Counted from the stretch's first letter, positions 1 to 9,215 are shown. The stretch: DNA of 64,000 nt from Aphodosoma sp051870875 (GCA_051870875.1 JBJECG010000063.1:14644-78643); one strand, 5' to 3'. Translations and numbers: made by a program. The notes: a model not told the origin generated them from the sequence alone.

Positions 1-507
1 TTCTTCTCAGCCGACTCCATCCACCAGCAGGATTCCACCGAATACCATACCAAAGGCGGACGTGTGGTATACGGAGGTGGAGGCATCATGCCCGACATAT
101 TCATCCCGCGCGACACATGTGAAATAACAGCTTACTTCACACGCCTGGTAAACAAGGCTCTCATATATAAATTCGCATTGAAATACACAGAACAGCACCG
201 CGCCCGCCTCAGCCAGTCTGCCGGATGGCAACAGTTGGACGAATATCTGACTTCGCAGAATGCGGTAAACGAACTGACCGAATTCGGACGGCAAAACGGC
301 GTGCCGTTTATACAGGCGCAGTTCGATGTATCGCACCGCCTCATAACACGCCATCTGCACTCATACATAGTCCGCAATATACTGGGAGACGAAGGCTTTT
401 ATCCGCTCACATACCGAGATGACCCAGAGGTGCAACGTGCAGTGGCTGAATTCAAAAAAACGACCAATCTGCCGGATCAGACAACTCCGGCGAAAAAAAC
501 GAACTGA
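1..507 (+). CDS. S41 family C-terminal processing peptidase, 3' part only
   Basis: The reading frame is open from the first base, so the gene starts outside the window and only the last 168 residues are seen. The stretch GGRVVYGGGGIMPDI followed by PRDT is typical of the end of the protease core in Bacteroidetes tail-specific (CtpA/Prc-like) peptidases, which cleave C-terminal ends of exported proteins in the periplasm. The catalytic Ser and Lys lie upstream and cannot be checked. The remaining part is a helical C-terminal region ending in a Lys/Thr-rich tail. The next gene starts 5 bases downstream, so the two are probably cotranscribed. The family call is firm; the exact subfamily is inferred. 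Confidence 0.8.
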   Translation, partial: FFSADSIHQQDSTEYHTKGGRVVYGGGGIMPDIFIPRDTCEITAYFTRLVNKALIYKFALKYTEQHRARLSQSAGWQQLDEYLTSQNAVNELTEFGRQNGVPFIQAQFDVSHRLITRHLHSYIVRNILGDEGFYPLTYRDDPEVQRAVAEFKKTTNLPDQTTPAKKTN

Positions 508-512
508 CAAGC

Positions 513-1484
513 ATGGATTACTTACTCCTGATAATAGGCTTCGCTGTACTTGTATTTGCCGCCGACTGGCTTGTTGACGGAGCCGGAGGACTGGCCAAAA
601 AGCTCAATGTGTCGGATCTTGTCATAGGTATGACGGTAGTAGCTTTCGGCACCTCAGCTCCAGAACTTGTTATCAGCCTGATAGCCACCGGAAGCGGTTC
701 CAACGAGATAGCCCTTACCAATGTGCTCGGCAGCAACGCCATCAACACCCTCGTCATTCTCGGAGTGTCGGCACTCATATATCCGATAGTCTGCAAACCG
801 TCCACATTCCGCTATGAAATACCGCTCAGCCTCTCAGGCGGAATCCTGGTCCTCTTGTTCGGCACCAACTGGTTCGGACTGACCACCGGACTGGAACACG
901 GATTCACAGGTCTTACCCGTTACGACGGCGTGGCACTGCTTTCGGTCATGATCGGATTCCTGGCATACTCCGTACACCAGGCACGTATACACAAAGACAA
1001 GATCAAACCAGAGGAGACATTTATGCCGATGCCTATATGGAAAGCCGTCTTGTTTATGGCAGGCGGACTGGCAGGCCTTATTTTCGGCGGTGAACTCATA
1101 GTGGACAAAGCCACTGCCATAGCGAGTTCGTGGGGAGTAAGCGATGCCGTCATAGGAGTGACAATAGTGGCTCTCGGCACATCGCTTCCCGAACTGGCCA
1201 CATCTGCCATAGCAGCTTTCAAGCATAACACCGATCTGGCAATAGGCAACGTCATCGGATCCAACATATTCAACATATTCCTCATCCTCGGCATATCCTC
1301 CATTGTCAAACCTTTGAACATCTACAGCAACTTCATTGCCGACACCGTACTTGCCGCAGGCTCAAGTCTGCTGCTTATGATTCTCATAGCCCTGAACAGG
1401 CATCACAAACTCACACGCCTGAGCGGCATTGTCATGCTTGCCGTATACGGCATCTATCTATACTATTTGTTGTCAAACATCTAA
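513..1484 (+). CDS. Calcium/sodium antiporter (CaCA family, YrbG-like)
   Basis: A 323-residue, very hydrophobic protein with about ten membrane segments. It has the two inverted alpha repeats of the cation/Ca2+ exchanger family: GTSAPE near residues 46-51, followed by GSNAIN, and GTSLPE near 221-226, followed by GNVIGSNIFN. These acidic and Ser/Asn positions form the ion-binding sites in the family. The expected role is extrusion of Ca2+ in exchange for Na+ across the inner membrane. Length and repeat spacing fit the prokaryotic K+-independent YrbG type. It starts 5 bases after the peptidase stop and ends 12 bases before the patatin gene, so a short operon is likely. The true substrate is inferred from family. 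Confidence 0.9.
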   Translation: MDYLLLIIGFAVLVFAADWLVDGAGGLAKKLNVSDLVIGMTVVAFGTSAPELVISLIATGSGSNEIALTNVLGSNAINTLVILGVSALIYPIVCKPSTFRYEIPLSLSGGILVLLFGTNWFGLTTGLEHGFTGLTRYDGVALLSVMIGFLAYSVHQARIHKDKIKPEETFMPMPIWKAVLFMAGGLAGLIFGGELIVDKATAIASSWGVSDAVIGVTIVALGTSLPELATSAIAAFKHNTDLAIGNVIGSNIFNIFLILGISSIVKPLNIYSNFIADTVLAAGSSLLLMILIALNRHHKLTRLSGIVMLAVYGIYLYYLLSNI

Positions 1485-1496
1485 ACCGACAAATAT

Positions 1497-2288
1497 ATGT
1501 ATCGTTTCGGACTTTCCCTGAGTGGAGGCGGAGCCAAAGGGCTGGCTCATCTCGGTGTAATCAAAGCCTTAGAAGAACATGACATGCGCCCTGAAATATT
1601 GTCGGGTGTAAGTGCAGGCGCCATAGTCGGAGCACTTTATGCCGACCGCAAGACACCGGAAGATATCTGCAAATTCTTCAAGGAAACCAAGTTTTTCAGC
1701 TTTGTGAAATTCAACCTCCGCCGGCGCGCATTCAACGGGCTGATGAACCAGAGCAAATTTGAAGATATGCTCAATGCCGAACTCCAAAGCAAAACATTCG
1801 AAGAATTGAGCATGCCCCTCGTAATCAATGCCACCGACATCACCGACGGTTGCAACGTATATTTCTCTACGGGATCGCTTGTCGACAAGATAGTCGCATC
1901 GGCCGCCGTTCCCATCTTCTTAACGCCCAAAGAGATAGACGGGCACCAATACGTAGACGGCGGGATATTCAACAACATGCCGGTGCGAGTCATACGTTCG
2001 CGATGCCGTTATCTTGTAGGATGCCACGTCAACCCGATAGTGAAAAGCGAACCCATCAACGAAGTGCTGAAAGTATTCGAGCGTGTCTACGACCTGTGCA
2101 TCCAGTCGAGCACCGTACCCGAAAAGGCAGTCTGCGACCTGCTGTTCGAGCCCATAGATGCAAAAAACTACGGCATTTTCGACATCGACCATACCGAGGA
2201 GATATTCAACGTAGGCTACGACTACGCATCGCGGGTACTGGACAAGACCGATCTGTCACACATCAACCGCTGGCTCAGCCGGGAATAA
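1497..2288 (+). CDS. Patatin-like phospholipase
   Basis: A 263-residue cytosolic-type patatin domain with no signal peptide. It has all hallmarks: the oxyanion loop GGGAKG at residues 10-15, the nucleophile elbow GVSAG at 37-41 with Ser39, and the second dyad residue Asp154 in the motif DGG. Patatin enzymes hydrolyse acyl esters of phospholipids through a Ser-Asp dyad. This compact single-domain form (RssA/YlbK-like size) has no outer-membrane barrel. The natural substrate cannot be told from sequence. It is the last gene before a strong hairpin that separates it from the convergent mtnN. Confidence 0.9.
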   Translation: MYRFGLSLSGGGAKGLAHLGVIKALEEHDMRPEILSGVSAGAIVGALYADRKTPEDICKFFKETKFFSFVKFNLRRRAFNGLMNQSKFEDMLNAELQSKTFEELSMPLVINATDITDGCNVYFSTGSLVDKIVASAAVPIFLTPKEIDGHQYVDGGIFNNMPVRVIRSRCRYLVGCHVNPIVKSEPINEVLKVFERVYDLCIQSSTVPEKAVCDLLFEPIDAKNYGIFDIDHTEEIFNVGYDYASRVLDKTDLSHINRWLSRE

Positions 2289-2328
2289 TCGGAATTTCAG
2301 GACAAATCAAGCTATATTATACGACAAG

Positions 2329-2370
2329 ACCCTTTCGGTTTATGCCACAGACAGCGGCATCCGAAAGGGT
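2329..2370. terminator. Bidirectional hairpin between convergent genes
   Basis: A perfect 10-base stem, accctttcgg (2329-2338) with ccgaaagggt (2361-2370), has a second inner stem atgcc/ggcat at 2342-2346 and 2356-2360. It lies between the ends of the patatin gene (2288) and mtnN (2401), as expected for a shared terminator. No long T run follows on either side. Confidence 0.7.
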
Positions 2371-2400
2371 TTCACGCTTATATCATACAAATTCTCCGGG

Positions 2401-3102
2401 TCAATCTACGGCAGGATCGTATTTCATCGCTTCCACAAGACGGGTAACGACATCGAAAGTAGCCTTTGGAGCATCTTTGATGAAATCGAAGTACTGAGAA
2501 GTATTGTCATTGACAACTCCAGGAGTGTCACTTACCACACGCAAGCTGACAAATGGCGTGTAATAGAGATGGCATACATGAGCTATTGCCGCACTTTCCA
2601 TATCCACTGCCTGGCAATCAGGAAAACGCCCGCGTATGGCATCGAGCGTCATGACATCGGATACAAACTGGTCGCCTGTACATATAAGGCCGAAACGGAC
2701 TTTGTCGGAAACCACCTTACGGGCGGCATCCAGCAGCGTCTTGTCGGATTTGAAGAAAAGCGGCAACCCCTGCACCTGCCCCCATTCGCCTTCACCGCAC
2801 CATACATCATGATAGCAGGTATCTGTAGCCACCACCACATCACCGGGCCTGATACCTTCGCCTATGCCTCCAGCCACACCGCTGTTGATGACATAATCGG
2901 GACGTTCGGAACGTATGACTTCAGCCACACGCACTGCAGCATTCACCTTGCCGATGCCAGACTGCATAAGTATCACACGCTTGCCGGTAATCGTACCGAT
3001 ACAGCAACGCACGCCATTATGGGTGTCGGTGGTTGCATTTGTCATTATATGGCTCATCAGGTCGTACTCGCTCTGCATAGCCACTACTATAAGTACAGTC
3101 AT
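2401..3102 (-). CDS. mtnN: 5'-methylthioadenosine/S-adenosylhomocysteine nucleosidase
   Basis: A 233-residue member of the PNP/UDP phosphorylase family. It cleaves the adenine from methylthioadenosine and S-adenosylhomocysteine and so recycles by-products of polyamine synthesis and methylation. Catalytic residues expected from the E. coli enzyme are in place: Glu12, Glu169 inside AVDMESAA, and Asp192 in RVVSD. The GVAGGIG loop at 76-82 is also typical. The next gene on this strand is a PLP decarboxylase of the polyamine type, which gives a loose functional link, but the two are separated by 224 bases and are not clearly one operon. That 224-base gap contains two imperfect copies of a 13-base stretch (about 3266-3278 and 3293-3305) and nothing else seen. 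Confidence 0.93.
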   Translation of the reverse strand: MTVLIVVAMQSEYDLMSHIMTNATTDTHNGVRCCIGTITGKRVILMQSGIGKVNAAVRVAEVIRSERPDYVINSGVAGGIGEGIRPGDVVVATDTCYHDVWCGEGEWGQVQGLPLFFKSDKTLLDAARKVVSDKVRFGLICTGDQFVSDVMTLDAIRGRFPDCQAVDMESAAIAHVCHLYYTPFVSLRVVSDTPGVVNDNTSQYFDFIKDAPKATFDVVTRLVEAMKYDPAVD

Positions 3103-3326
3103 TGGTATAAGTAATTCAAAAACCAGTTTATATGATTTACATGCAATTTTTCAGGGCAGCAATTGATTTACTGCCTTTCGGCACTTCGTGCATTATCCCC
3201 AAAAGATGATACGGCCGACATAACCGGCTCCAACAAACTTGCCCGTGCAATGGAGAAGCTGCAATTCCGGCACCCCAGCGTAACCCAGCCCATCCGGCAC
3301 CCCAGAACCGTAATATCTGCGTGGTA

Positions 3327-4718
3327 TCAGTAACCCAGTATCTTCAACATGGATTTATAGGACTGCTCTTTTGCAAATAGCTTGGTATAATATTCCCCAT
3401 CCTCGTCCACATCAATAACAACGAGCTTCGGACCTGGTATCAGACAGTGGTGTATACCTCCATAACCGCTGAGGCTCTCCTGATAAGCGCCCATGTGGAA
3501 GAAACCCACATACTGCTCTTCACCGCCGCTTATTTTCGGCATGAATACGGCATTGGAATGCGCCTCGGCATTGTAGAAATCCTCGGAATCACAAGTCAGA
3601 CCGCCGAGATTGACACGCTCGTACTCCGAATTCCAGTTATTGACTGCGAGCAACACAAAACGTTGGTTCAATCCCCAGGTGTCCGGCATTGTGGTGATGA
3701 ACGACGAGTCAATCATGTTCCACTTTTCACGGTCATTCTGCTGCTTCTGATTGATGATATTATAGAGCATCGCACCGCTTTCACCAACTGTATAGCTGCC
3801 AAATTCGGTAAATATACGCGGTTCCGGCACATTGTTGTTCTGACAGATGATCTTCACCTGGGCAACAATCTCCTCAACCATGTATTCGTAGTCGAACTCA
3901 AAATCAAGATGTGCCTGAATCGGCATGCCCCCCCCGATATTGAGAGAATCAAGCTCAGGGCATATCTTGCGCAGCTCACAATAGAGATTGACAGCACGCG
4001 CCAACTCATTCCAATAATACGATGTGTCTTTGATGCCCGTATTGACGAAGAAATGGAGCATTTTAAGGTTTACATGGGGATTGTTCTGTATCTTTCTCTG
4101 ATAATAGGGCAGTATGTCGTTGTAACGGATGCCCAGACGCGATGTATAGAACTCAAACTTAGGTTCTTCCTCCGATGCTATGCGTATGCCCACATTGAGC
4201 GTGCCGACCTCGTTGTGGTTGAACAGATCAAGTTCAAACTTATTGTCGAGAATCGGTATCACGTTTACAAACCCCCGTTTTATAAGATTCTGTATGTTCT
4301 CCACATACTGGGGACGTTTGAATCCGTTGCACAGTATATATGTAGACGGGTCAAGCTGTCCGGATTCATGAAGAGCCTCGAGAATATTTATATCAAATGC
4401 CGATGAAGTCTCTATATTGACCTTGTTTTTCAGCACTTCCTCCATCACGAAAGAAAAATGCGAACTCTTTGTGCAGTAGCAATAGTTGTAGTCAGCACTA
4501 TAGTCCACCTTGGCCATAGCCACATTGAACATGCGGCGGATACGCTGGATATTGGCCCCTATCTTAGGCAGATAACATAGACGCAACGGGGTATCATACT
4601 GCTTGATGATATCCATCAACGGTATTCCATACCATTCCAGCTGGCCGTCTTCCACACTGAATTCTTCATTCGGGAATTCAAACGCCTGCTGTATCAAATC
4701 AATGTACTTATTCTTCAT
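3327..4718 (-). CDS. Fold-III PLP-dependent decarboxylase, probably arginine decarboxylase type
   Basis: A 463-residue alanine-racemase-fold decarboxylase. Lys84 in YCYCTKSSH is the probable Schiff-base lysine, SLNIGGGMP near residue 265 is the glycine loop binding the PLP phosphate, and a C-terminal beta domain carries the substrate residues from the other subunit. Such enzymes decarboxylate arginine, ornithine, diaminopimelate or carboxynorspermidine. At about 460 residues it is much shorter than classical SpeA (about 630-660), and it lacks that enzyme's inserted domains. Bacteroidetes homologues of this size are usually annotated as arginine decarboxylase, but substrate is not proven by sequence. 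A consensus promoter lies about 70 bases upstream. Confidence 0.72.
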   Translation of the reverse strand: MKNKYIDLIQQAFEFPNEEFSVEDGQLEWYGIPLMDIIKQYDTPLRLCYLPKIGANIQRIRRMFNVAMAKVDYSADYNYCYCTKSSHFSFVMEEVLKNKVNIETSSAFDINILEALHESGQLDPSTYILCNGFKRPQYVENIQNLIKRGFVNVIPILDNKFELDLFNHNEVGTLNVGIRIASEEEPKFEFYTSRLGIRYNDILPYYQRKIQNNPHVNLKMLHFFVNTGIKDTSYYWNELARAVNLYCELRKICPELDSLNIGGGMPIQAHLDFEFDYEYMVEEIVAQVKIICQNNNVPEPRIFTEFGSYTVGESGAMLYNIINQKQQNDREKWNMIDSSFITTMPDTWGLNQRFVLLAVNNWNSEYERVNLGGLTCDSEDFYNAEAHSNAVFMPKISGGEEQYVGFFHMGAYQESLSGYGGIHHCLIPGPKLVVIDVDEDGEYYTKLFAKEQSYKSMLKILGY

Positions 4719-4786
4719 ACGCCTGAAATTTGCAATCCGGATCGCCCGGATCTGCCGGAATTATACAATGCAATCGAATCGGATTG

Positions 4787-4817
4787 CAAAAGTACAAAAT
4801 ATACGTGACACGGCAAA
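4787..4817 (-). promoter_or_regulatory. Bacteroidales sigma-ABfr promoter for the decarboxylase gene
   Basis: On the minus strand TACTTTTG (complement of 4787-4794) matches the -7 consensus TAnnTTTG, and TTTG (complement of 4814-4817) lies exactly 19 bases upstream. Transcription would start near 4780, giving a leader of about 60 bases before the ATG at 4718. Confidence 0.75.
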
Positions 4818-5044
4818 ACGTTTCATTTTCCGACAGACAGACGATGAAAATATATTCAAAAGCAGATTTGTCACATTTTATGAAACAATATCACATCCAA
4901 AGCACCGTATTTCCAGCCTACAGGCGTATATTGTGTCTTGATTTTTCCATTATTATATCAGGCATGTGACCTTTCATGATTCAGGTTGACAGCATAGTTT
5001 GAAGATTGTCTCTTCCATTTCCAGAGCTGCAAATGGATACAATT

Positions 5045-5097
5045 GAATTTCACCTCCGGCTATCACATTGACAATGTGATAGCCGGAGGTGAAATTC
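5045..5097. terminator. 26-bp perfect palindrome with a 1-base centre
   Basis: Arms 5045-5070 and 5072-5097 are exact reverse complements with only one base between them. It lies 120 bases beyond the stop of the minus-strand gene at 5219 and is best read as that operon's terminator, although no strong T run follows on that strand. The arms are unusually long and exact. The rest of the 4719-5218 gap shows only the decarboxylase promoter. Confidence 0.5.
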
Positions 5098-5218
5098 CTC
5101 TTTTGTCGTACTTGGAAATGTAGTGTATTCTACTTTATGAATCTCTATATTTCGGCAAACAGCTACGTAAAAGCATCCCACTTATCCTTACTTATTTCAG
5201 CCACGACCTTGAATTGCC

Positions 5219-5944
5219 TTAATCAAACATCACCCCTGGATTCATACCGCCCAAAGAATTCCAAACGATGCCATAGTCCTCTTTCAATATACGAGCTTTC
5301 GCCAACCAGAATGCGTGGCAGAAGCCCATACCTTTAGGGAAATCTTCCAATTCGGCATAAGCCTTTGCTTCCGCTTCATCTACACAAGCCTCATATTCGG
5401 CAGTCCACTCTACCGGATCATGTTTTAGATAAGCATCGCCTTTACTGCGTATATTATCCAACTCTCCCCGGTCTGCATATTCGATATTACATCTGTAGAA
5501 ATCAAGTTCATGGCAGAGTTCCTCTGTCAAAGTCAAGTCATGCCCGGTGCGTGCTTCCTGACAACGAAGCATCTCTATTTGTAGAGATAGCAGTTCACTA
5601 TACAGCCTTGGATGTTCGCAAATCTGTTTTGCCATACGAGAAGCAGCCTCATAGACATTGTTTTCCATGTGTTCATAGTCTGCAAGATATTTCAGAATAC
5701 CAACAAGTTCACGAGCCAAAGATGCGTTTTCCACAACCTTACCTCTATTGAAATCTTTGGTATTCTCTTCGGCAATAATAACTAATCCACAGCATACTTC
5801 CCACCATCCGAATGTATTCTTACCATCCATCGCAAGATTTTTCACGATGTCACGAGCCTTTTTCAGTTCGTCTCGGTAGTTAATCTCAGGAGCTTGCAAC
5901 TCCTGAGCATTAATTTCTTGACTGTACCCTATCATAGCTATCAC
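5219..5944 (-). CDS. Conserved-looking protein of unknown function, 241 aa
   Basis: I do not recognise this protein. It is soluble and acidic with no signal peptide or membrane segment. It is mostly helical, contains scattered Cys residues without a clear metal motif, and ends in a distinctive tail with LKEDYGIVWNS and NPGVMFD. The GTG start at 5944 overlaps the stop of the upstream 991-residue gene by four bases (GTGA), so the pair is translationally coupled; an ATG at 5935 is an alternative start. The partner is a secreted carbohydrate-binding-like protein, but this one appears cytoplasmic, so a joint role is unclear. Confidence 0.7.
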   Translation of the reverse strand: MIAMIGYSQEINAQELQAPEINYRDELKKARDIVKNLAMDGKNTFGWWEVCCGLVIIAEENTKDFNRGKVVENASLARELVGILKYLADYEHMENNVYEAASRMAKQICEHPRLYSELLSLQIEMLRCQEARTGHDLTLTEELCHELDFYRCNIEYADRGELDNIRSKGDAYLKHDPVEWTAEYEACVDEAEAKAYAELEDFPKGMGFCHAFWLAKARILKEDYGIVWNSLGGMNPGVMFD

Positions 5945-8916
5945 TTATAAAAGTTTTTAAGTGGAGAAGTGCCAACTTCAGCCGGAACACTCTCGCCTTT
6001 GAACATGGGATTATACAATACATAATCAGTACTTTCCTTACCCTCTACAACCAGCGCATTCTGAAGCAATTTTCTCAATTCGGCAAGTCGTTCCATTTTT
6101 TCATTGTATAGAACATCTATAAGAGCCTTGCAATTTTTCAAGGCCTTATTGTGCTCTCGGTAAATTCTACCATACGCCACAGCCCCAAATACAAGAGATG
6201 GCAAATCAAGGGCAGCAGACGCTTGATCTATTGATAAATCAACAACTTTACTTCGCATTTCAGAAAGAGCTTTCAAATCATATTCGCATTGAGATACAGT
6301 TGTTGGAAATCTGCCGTCGGAATATGATTTGTTGTCATCATCAGATTTGAGGAAAACAGCCTTGTAAACCACCCCATTTTCACCCTCTAAATAATAAGTT
6401 TCAAAATGGTATGGGGCTTCTTCCCTGGCAAAAGCACAAACTTTATCATACAGATTATACACATCTGTCATATAGCTATCCAGAATTTTCGCGCCCGAAC
6501 TTTTTGCCCGTTGGAGTTTTGTATTTTCCATAAATGAGATACGAGCATCCTTTTCAAACCGAGGATATGTGATATACGGTTTTACGGCCTTAGCATCACT
6601 TGGAATGTACTGCGCTTTATTCTCTTTAGAGAGTTTTATGTCATAGAATACATAAATTGCAGATGTTCCTTTTGTATTTGCCAAGAAAAACATAAGTTGC
6701 TCGCATCCCTTAATAGGCAAGGTGACGGTCTGAGGTTCCATAGCAGCAAAGACAGACAGTTCGGCTATCACTTCACCGTTTACACCGACAAGCAGTTTTT
6801 CGGGGTCATACATCGCAGGATCTTTTTTCACTTCATCAAGGCTTTTTCTTTCTTCAAGCAATCCGGGGTTTGCATTCAGACAGCCAACAGTAAATGTTAC
6901 ACTATTGTATTCTCCGTAAGTGTTAAAGGCTGCGCAAGAACTTTCAACAGCAGTACCGCCTGCCGCAATTACCATAAAGGCAGCCGCTCCTGTCATTGTG
7001 GCACCTATATATGAGCCGCCCACTGCTCCCAATGGTATGAATGTAGAGCCGACAGCGGCAGCACCTATAACGCTACCCATTGCATCTTTGTCTTTGTTTT
7101 TAGGGTCATCGGGATCGTTGCTTAAAACTCCCAAGCATCCGGCATCCAATGAGAAGTGCGATGATGTCTGCAAGATAAATCCTTTATATACAATCTCTCC
7201 GGAAGGCAGTCGCCAACCTTTTCTCAAAGACTCACCTGTCAAACATATAGACTCTTTGGAATCAGCAAAAGGTGAAGCAAAATGAATGTATGGTTTGCCC
7301 AAATCTATCAAATCCACCTCCGCAGGAAGGTCTGGTTTGGCGTGTACAAACAATTCGTTTGCTTTCGGCTCGCCACGATATAGTATCAAATCGCTACAAC
7401 CGTATGCAGATGAACCTGTGACAGAACCATATCCTCTACACTCGAACCTCAATTTACGGCACTTGTTGATTGGCACTACATAGTGCCTGTTCATCATTGT
7501 ACCATAAAGGGTATCGACTAATACCAGCTTATCATCGGCGTAGACTTTCAGCACATCTTTGTTCATATACCAGCTTTTGCCTAAAAAACCTGTGGTAAAT
7601 GAGATGTAGTCAAACTCATTGCCTAAATCAAAATTGACATCAGAATCGGTCGAGTCATCCATAAACCAAGGGCGTTTGTAAAGAATGAAGCCCTCACTAT
7701 ACCTCACTCCACCCATTGAGAATGTAATATAGTCGGATGTGCCATCGTAAATCTGTTTGTCAACGCTTGCTTTACGGCTATAAGGCGCAATATTTGACAT
7801 CAACGGACAAATATCAGGAAGTGATTTTAATTTTGGGTCAATGGTTGATTGTCTACTAATAATTGCACCGTAGTTACCTACTTCCGCATCAGCGGCCAAT
7901 GCCGGTTCCATTCCTGCCGGATAGACCATCATGTCAGCGAAACCAATTCTCTGTGCCCATCCGCCACCATCTTCTGTCCATATTTTCAGACTTTCACAGC
8001 CATCTATATCAAGAGTGACTTGCTCCGCCAAATCGGATGCATTCCATTTCTTCTCATAGATGGTCTTGCCATCTGCTGCAACGGCTACCCAGCCACTGCC
8101 ATCCGATTGGGTTCCTACGGTACCCAATTTGAATGTAAAGGTCTTATACTTTTTCTGAAGATTGAAGTATGCCCACGAAGTCATATTGCCTTGAATGGCC
8201 ATATCCAACTGGGCCAACAGTGCGTATGTATATGACTGATTGCCAATAGTTATTGATTTCGGGCCATTCTCTTTGGCTCTGCCATACCCTTGTTCGCTGT
8301 ATGTTGGCGCAACAATGTCGATATAGGCATTGGAAAAATAGCAAGGAATATCCTTAATCAATTGCGCAGGCTTGGTGGCTGGTTTTATAATGTTTTGCAG
8401 TTCACGTGGCGTTTCTCCGCTTTTCCATAATACAGCCTCAGCAATGGCAACCATAGCTACACCTTGAGCCATATTGAATGTTATCTCTCTTGCCCCTTTG
8501 ACATCCAAGGTGTATCTCCGGGGTATATCGTATGGGTGCAACACCTTATCAATGACCTTTTTGCCATCCACTTTTACTGTCATTATGTATGGGTCTGTAG
8601 AAATGCCTGTACCCTCAGATGCTGTACCACCGGCAGCTGGGCCCATTACGAAAGTAAACTTTTCGTATTTACCTCCAATATCGAAAGTGGCAAAGCCTTG
8701 CGCCTCATTTATCAACACACTATGCCTACCAATCGTAAAACCGCCATACCATGAGTAAGAACCTGAGGTGCGAATCTTCTTAGAAGATGTGCCGTTGTAC
8801 TTATACACTTCACAATATCTACTATCTTTTGGTGCGTGAGCGTTAACAAGATAGGTTTGCGCCATTGCCGATAATGACACAAATGTGATAACCAATGATA
8901 ATACTAATCGTTTCAT
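5941..8916 (-). CDS. Large secreted protein with repeated NPCBM/galactose-binding-like domains
   Basis: A 991-residue protein with a clear signal peptide (MKRLVLSL...AMAQ). Four beta-rich units follow, roughly residues 25-175, 190-335, 355-515 and 545-760. Each has a core of the kind FDIGGKYEKFTFVMG, then V-DGK-(V/I)-(Y/D)EK and a final strand such as VTLDIDGCESLKI. This layout resembles the NPCBM family of carbohydrate-binding modules. The fourth unit holds an insert rich in Gly, Ala and Val (about 600-655) that looks like a glycine-zipper membrane segment. The last 200 residues are predominantly charged helices. There is no catalytic domain that I can recognise and no T9SS tail. It could be a surface glycan-binding or envelope protein; function is inferred. 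It is coupled to the downstream 241-residue gene. Confidence 0.72.
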   Translation of the reverse strand: MKRLVLSLVITFVSLSAMAQTYLVNAHAPKDSRYCEVYKYNGTSSKKIRTSGSYSWYGGFTIGRHSVLINEAQGFATFDIGGKYEKFTFVMGPAAGGTASEGTGISTDPYIMTVKVDGKKVIDKVLHPYDIPRRYTLDVKGAREITFNMAQGVAMVAIAEAVLWKSGETPRELQNIIKPATKPAQLIKDIPCYFSNAYIDIVAPTYSEQGYGRAKENGPKSITIGNQSYTYALLAQLDMAIQGNMTSWAYFNLQKKYKTFTFKLGTVGTQSDGSGWVAVAADGKTIYEKKWNASDLAEQVTLDIDGCESLKIWTEDGGGWAQRIGFADMMVYPAGMEPALAADAEVGNYGAIISRQSTIDPKLKSLPDICPLMSNIAPYSRKASVDKQIYDGTSDYITFSMGGVRYSEGFILYKRPWFMDDSTDSDVNFDLGNEFDYISFTTGFLGKSWYMNKDVLKVYADDKLVLVDTLYGTMMNRHYVVPINKCRKLRFECRGYGSVTGSSAYGCSDLILYRGEPKANELFVHAKPDLPAEVDLIDLGKPYIHFASPFADSKESICLTGESLRKGWRLPSGEIVYKGFILQTSSHFSLDAGCLGVLSNDPDDPKNKDKDAMGSVIGAAAVGSTFIPLGAVGGSYIGATMTGAAAFMVIAAGGTAVESSCAAFNTYGEYNSVTFTVGCLNANPGLLEERKSLDEVKKDPAMYDPEKLLVGVNGEVIAELSVFAAMEPQTVTLPIKGCEQLMFFLANTKGTSAIYVFYDIKLSKENKAQYIPSDAKAVKPYITYPRFEKDARISFMENTKLQRAKSSGAKILDSYMTDVYNLYDKVCAFAREEAPYHFETYYLEGENGVVYKAVFLKSDDDNKSYSDGRFPTTVSQCEYDLKALSEMRSKVVDLSIDQASAALDLPSLVFGAVAYGRIYREHNKALKNCKALIDVLYNEKMERLAELRKLLQNALVVEGKESTDYVLYNPMFKGESVPAEVGTSPLKNFYK

Positions 8917-8917
8917 A

Positions 8918-9203
8918 TTATATTTCCTTAATCAATTTCGTGTGGTGTACCGGGGCATGAGTGTCAGTGCCTACGTACTTGCGCCGGAGTTCCTTAATGT
9001 GTGACTGGACAGTGGTATTCCTGCAGACCGCACACTTCACATTCGTATGTTTCTTTGTATTCAGTGTCGTGATACAGAAGATTATAGTCGCTGTAAAGAT
9101 TGGCTGTTGTCGTTTCTATATGGTTCTTTACATTTTCCCGATAGCGACAACACCCAATATTAATGGTTTGCTGCTCATAGTTTTTTTGCTTAATTATGAT
9201 TAG
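8918..9203 (-). pseudogene. Possible frameshifted small ORF upstream of the NPCBM gene
   Basis: After a consensus -7 box, the minus strand starts an ATG frame at about 9178 (MSSKPLILG...) that soon stops. A second frame reads on as an acidic Cys/His-containing peptide (YKETYECEVCGLQEYHC...). At a TAA near 8994 the sense continues in a third frame (IKELRRKYVGTDTHAPVHH...) to a stop at 8918, two bases before the 991-residue gene starts. Joined, these would give about 90 residues with a CxxC pair. This may be a decayed small gene or noncoding leader; I cannot decide. The region 9216-9395 shows nothing else. Confidence 0.25.
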
Positions 9204-9207
9204 AAAG

Positions 9208-9215
9208 CAAAGGTA
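9208..9215 (-). promoter_or_regulatory. -7 box TACCTTTG upstream of the NPCBM gene
   Basis: The complement of 9208-9215 reads TACCTTTG, an exact TAnnTTTG match in an AT-rich region. A TTGT lies about 19 bases upstream in place of the usual TTTG. It would give a leader of almost 290 bases before the start at 8916, or directly drive the small ORF in between. Confidence 0.5.
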
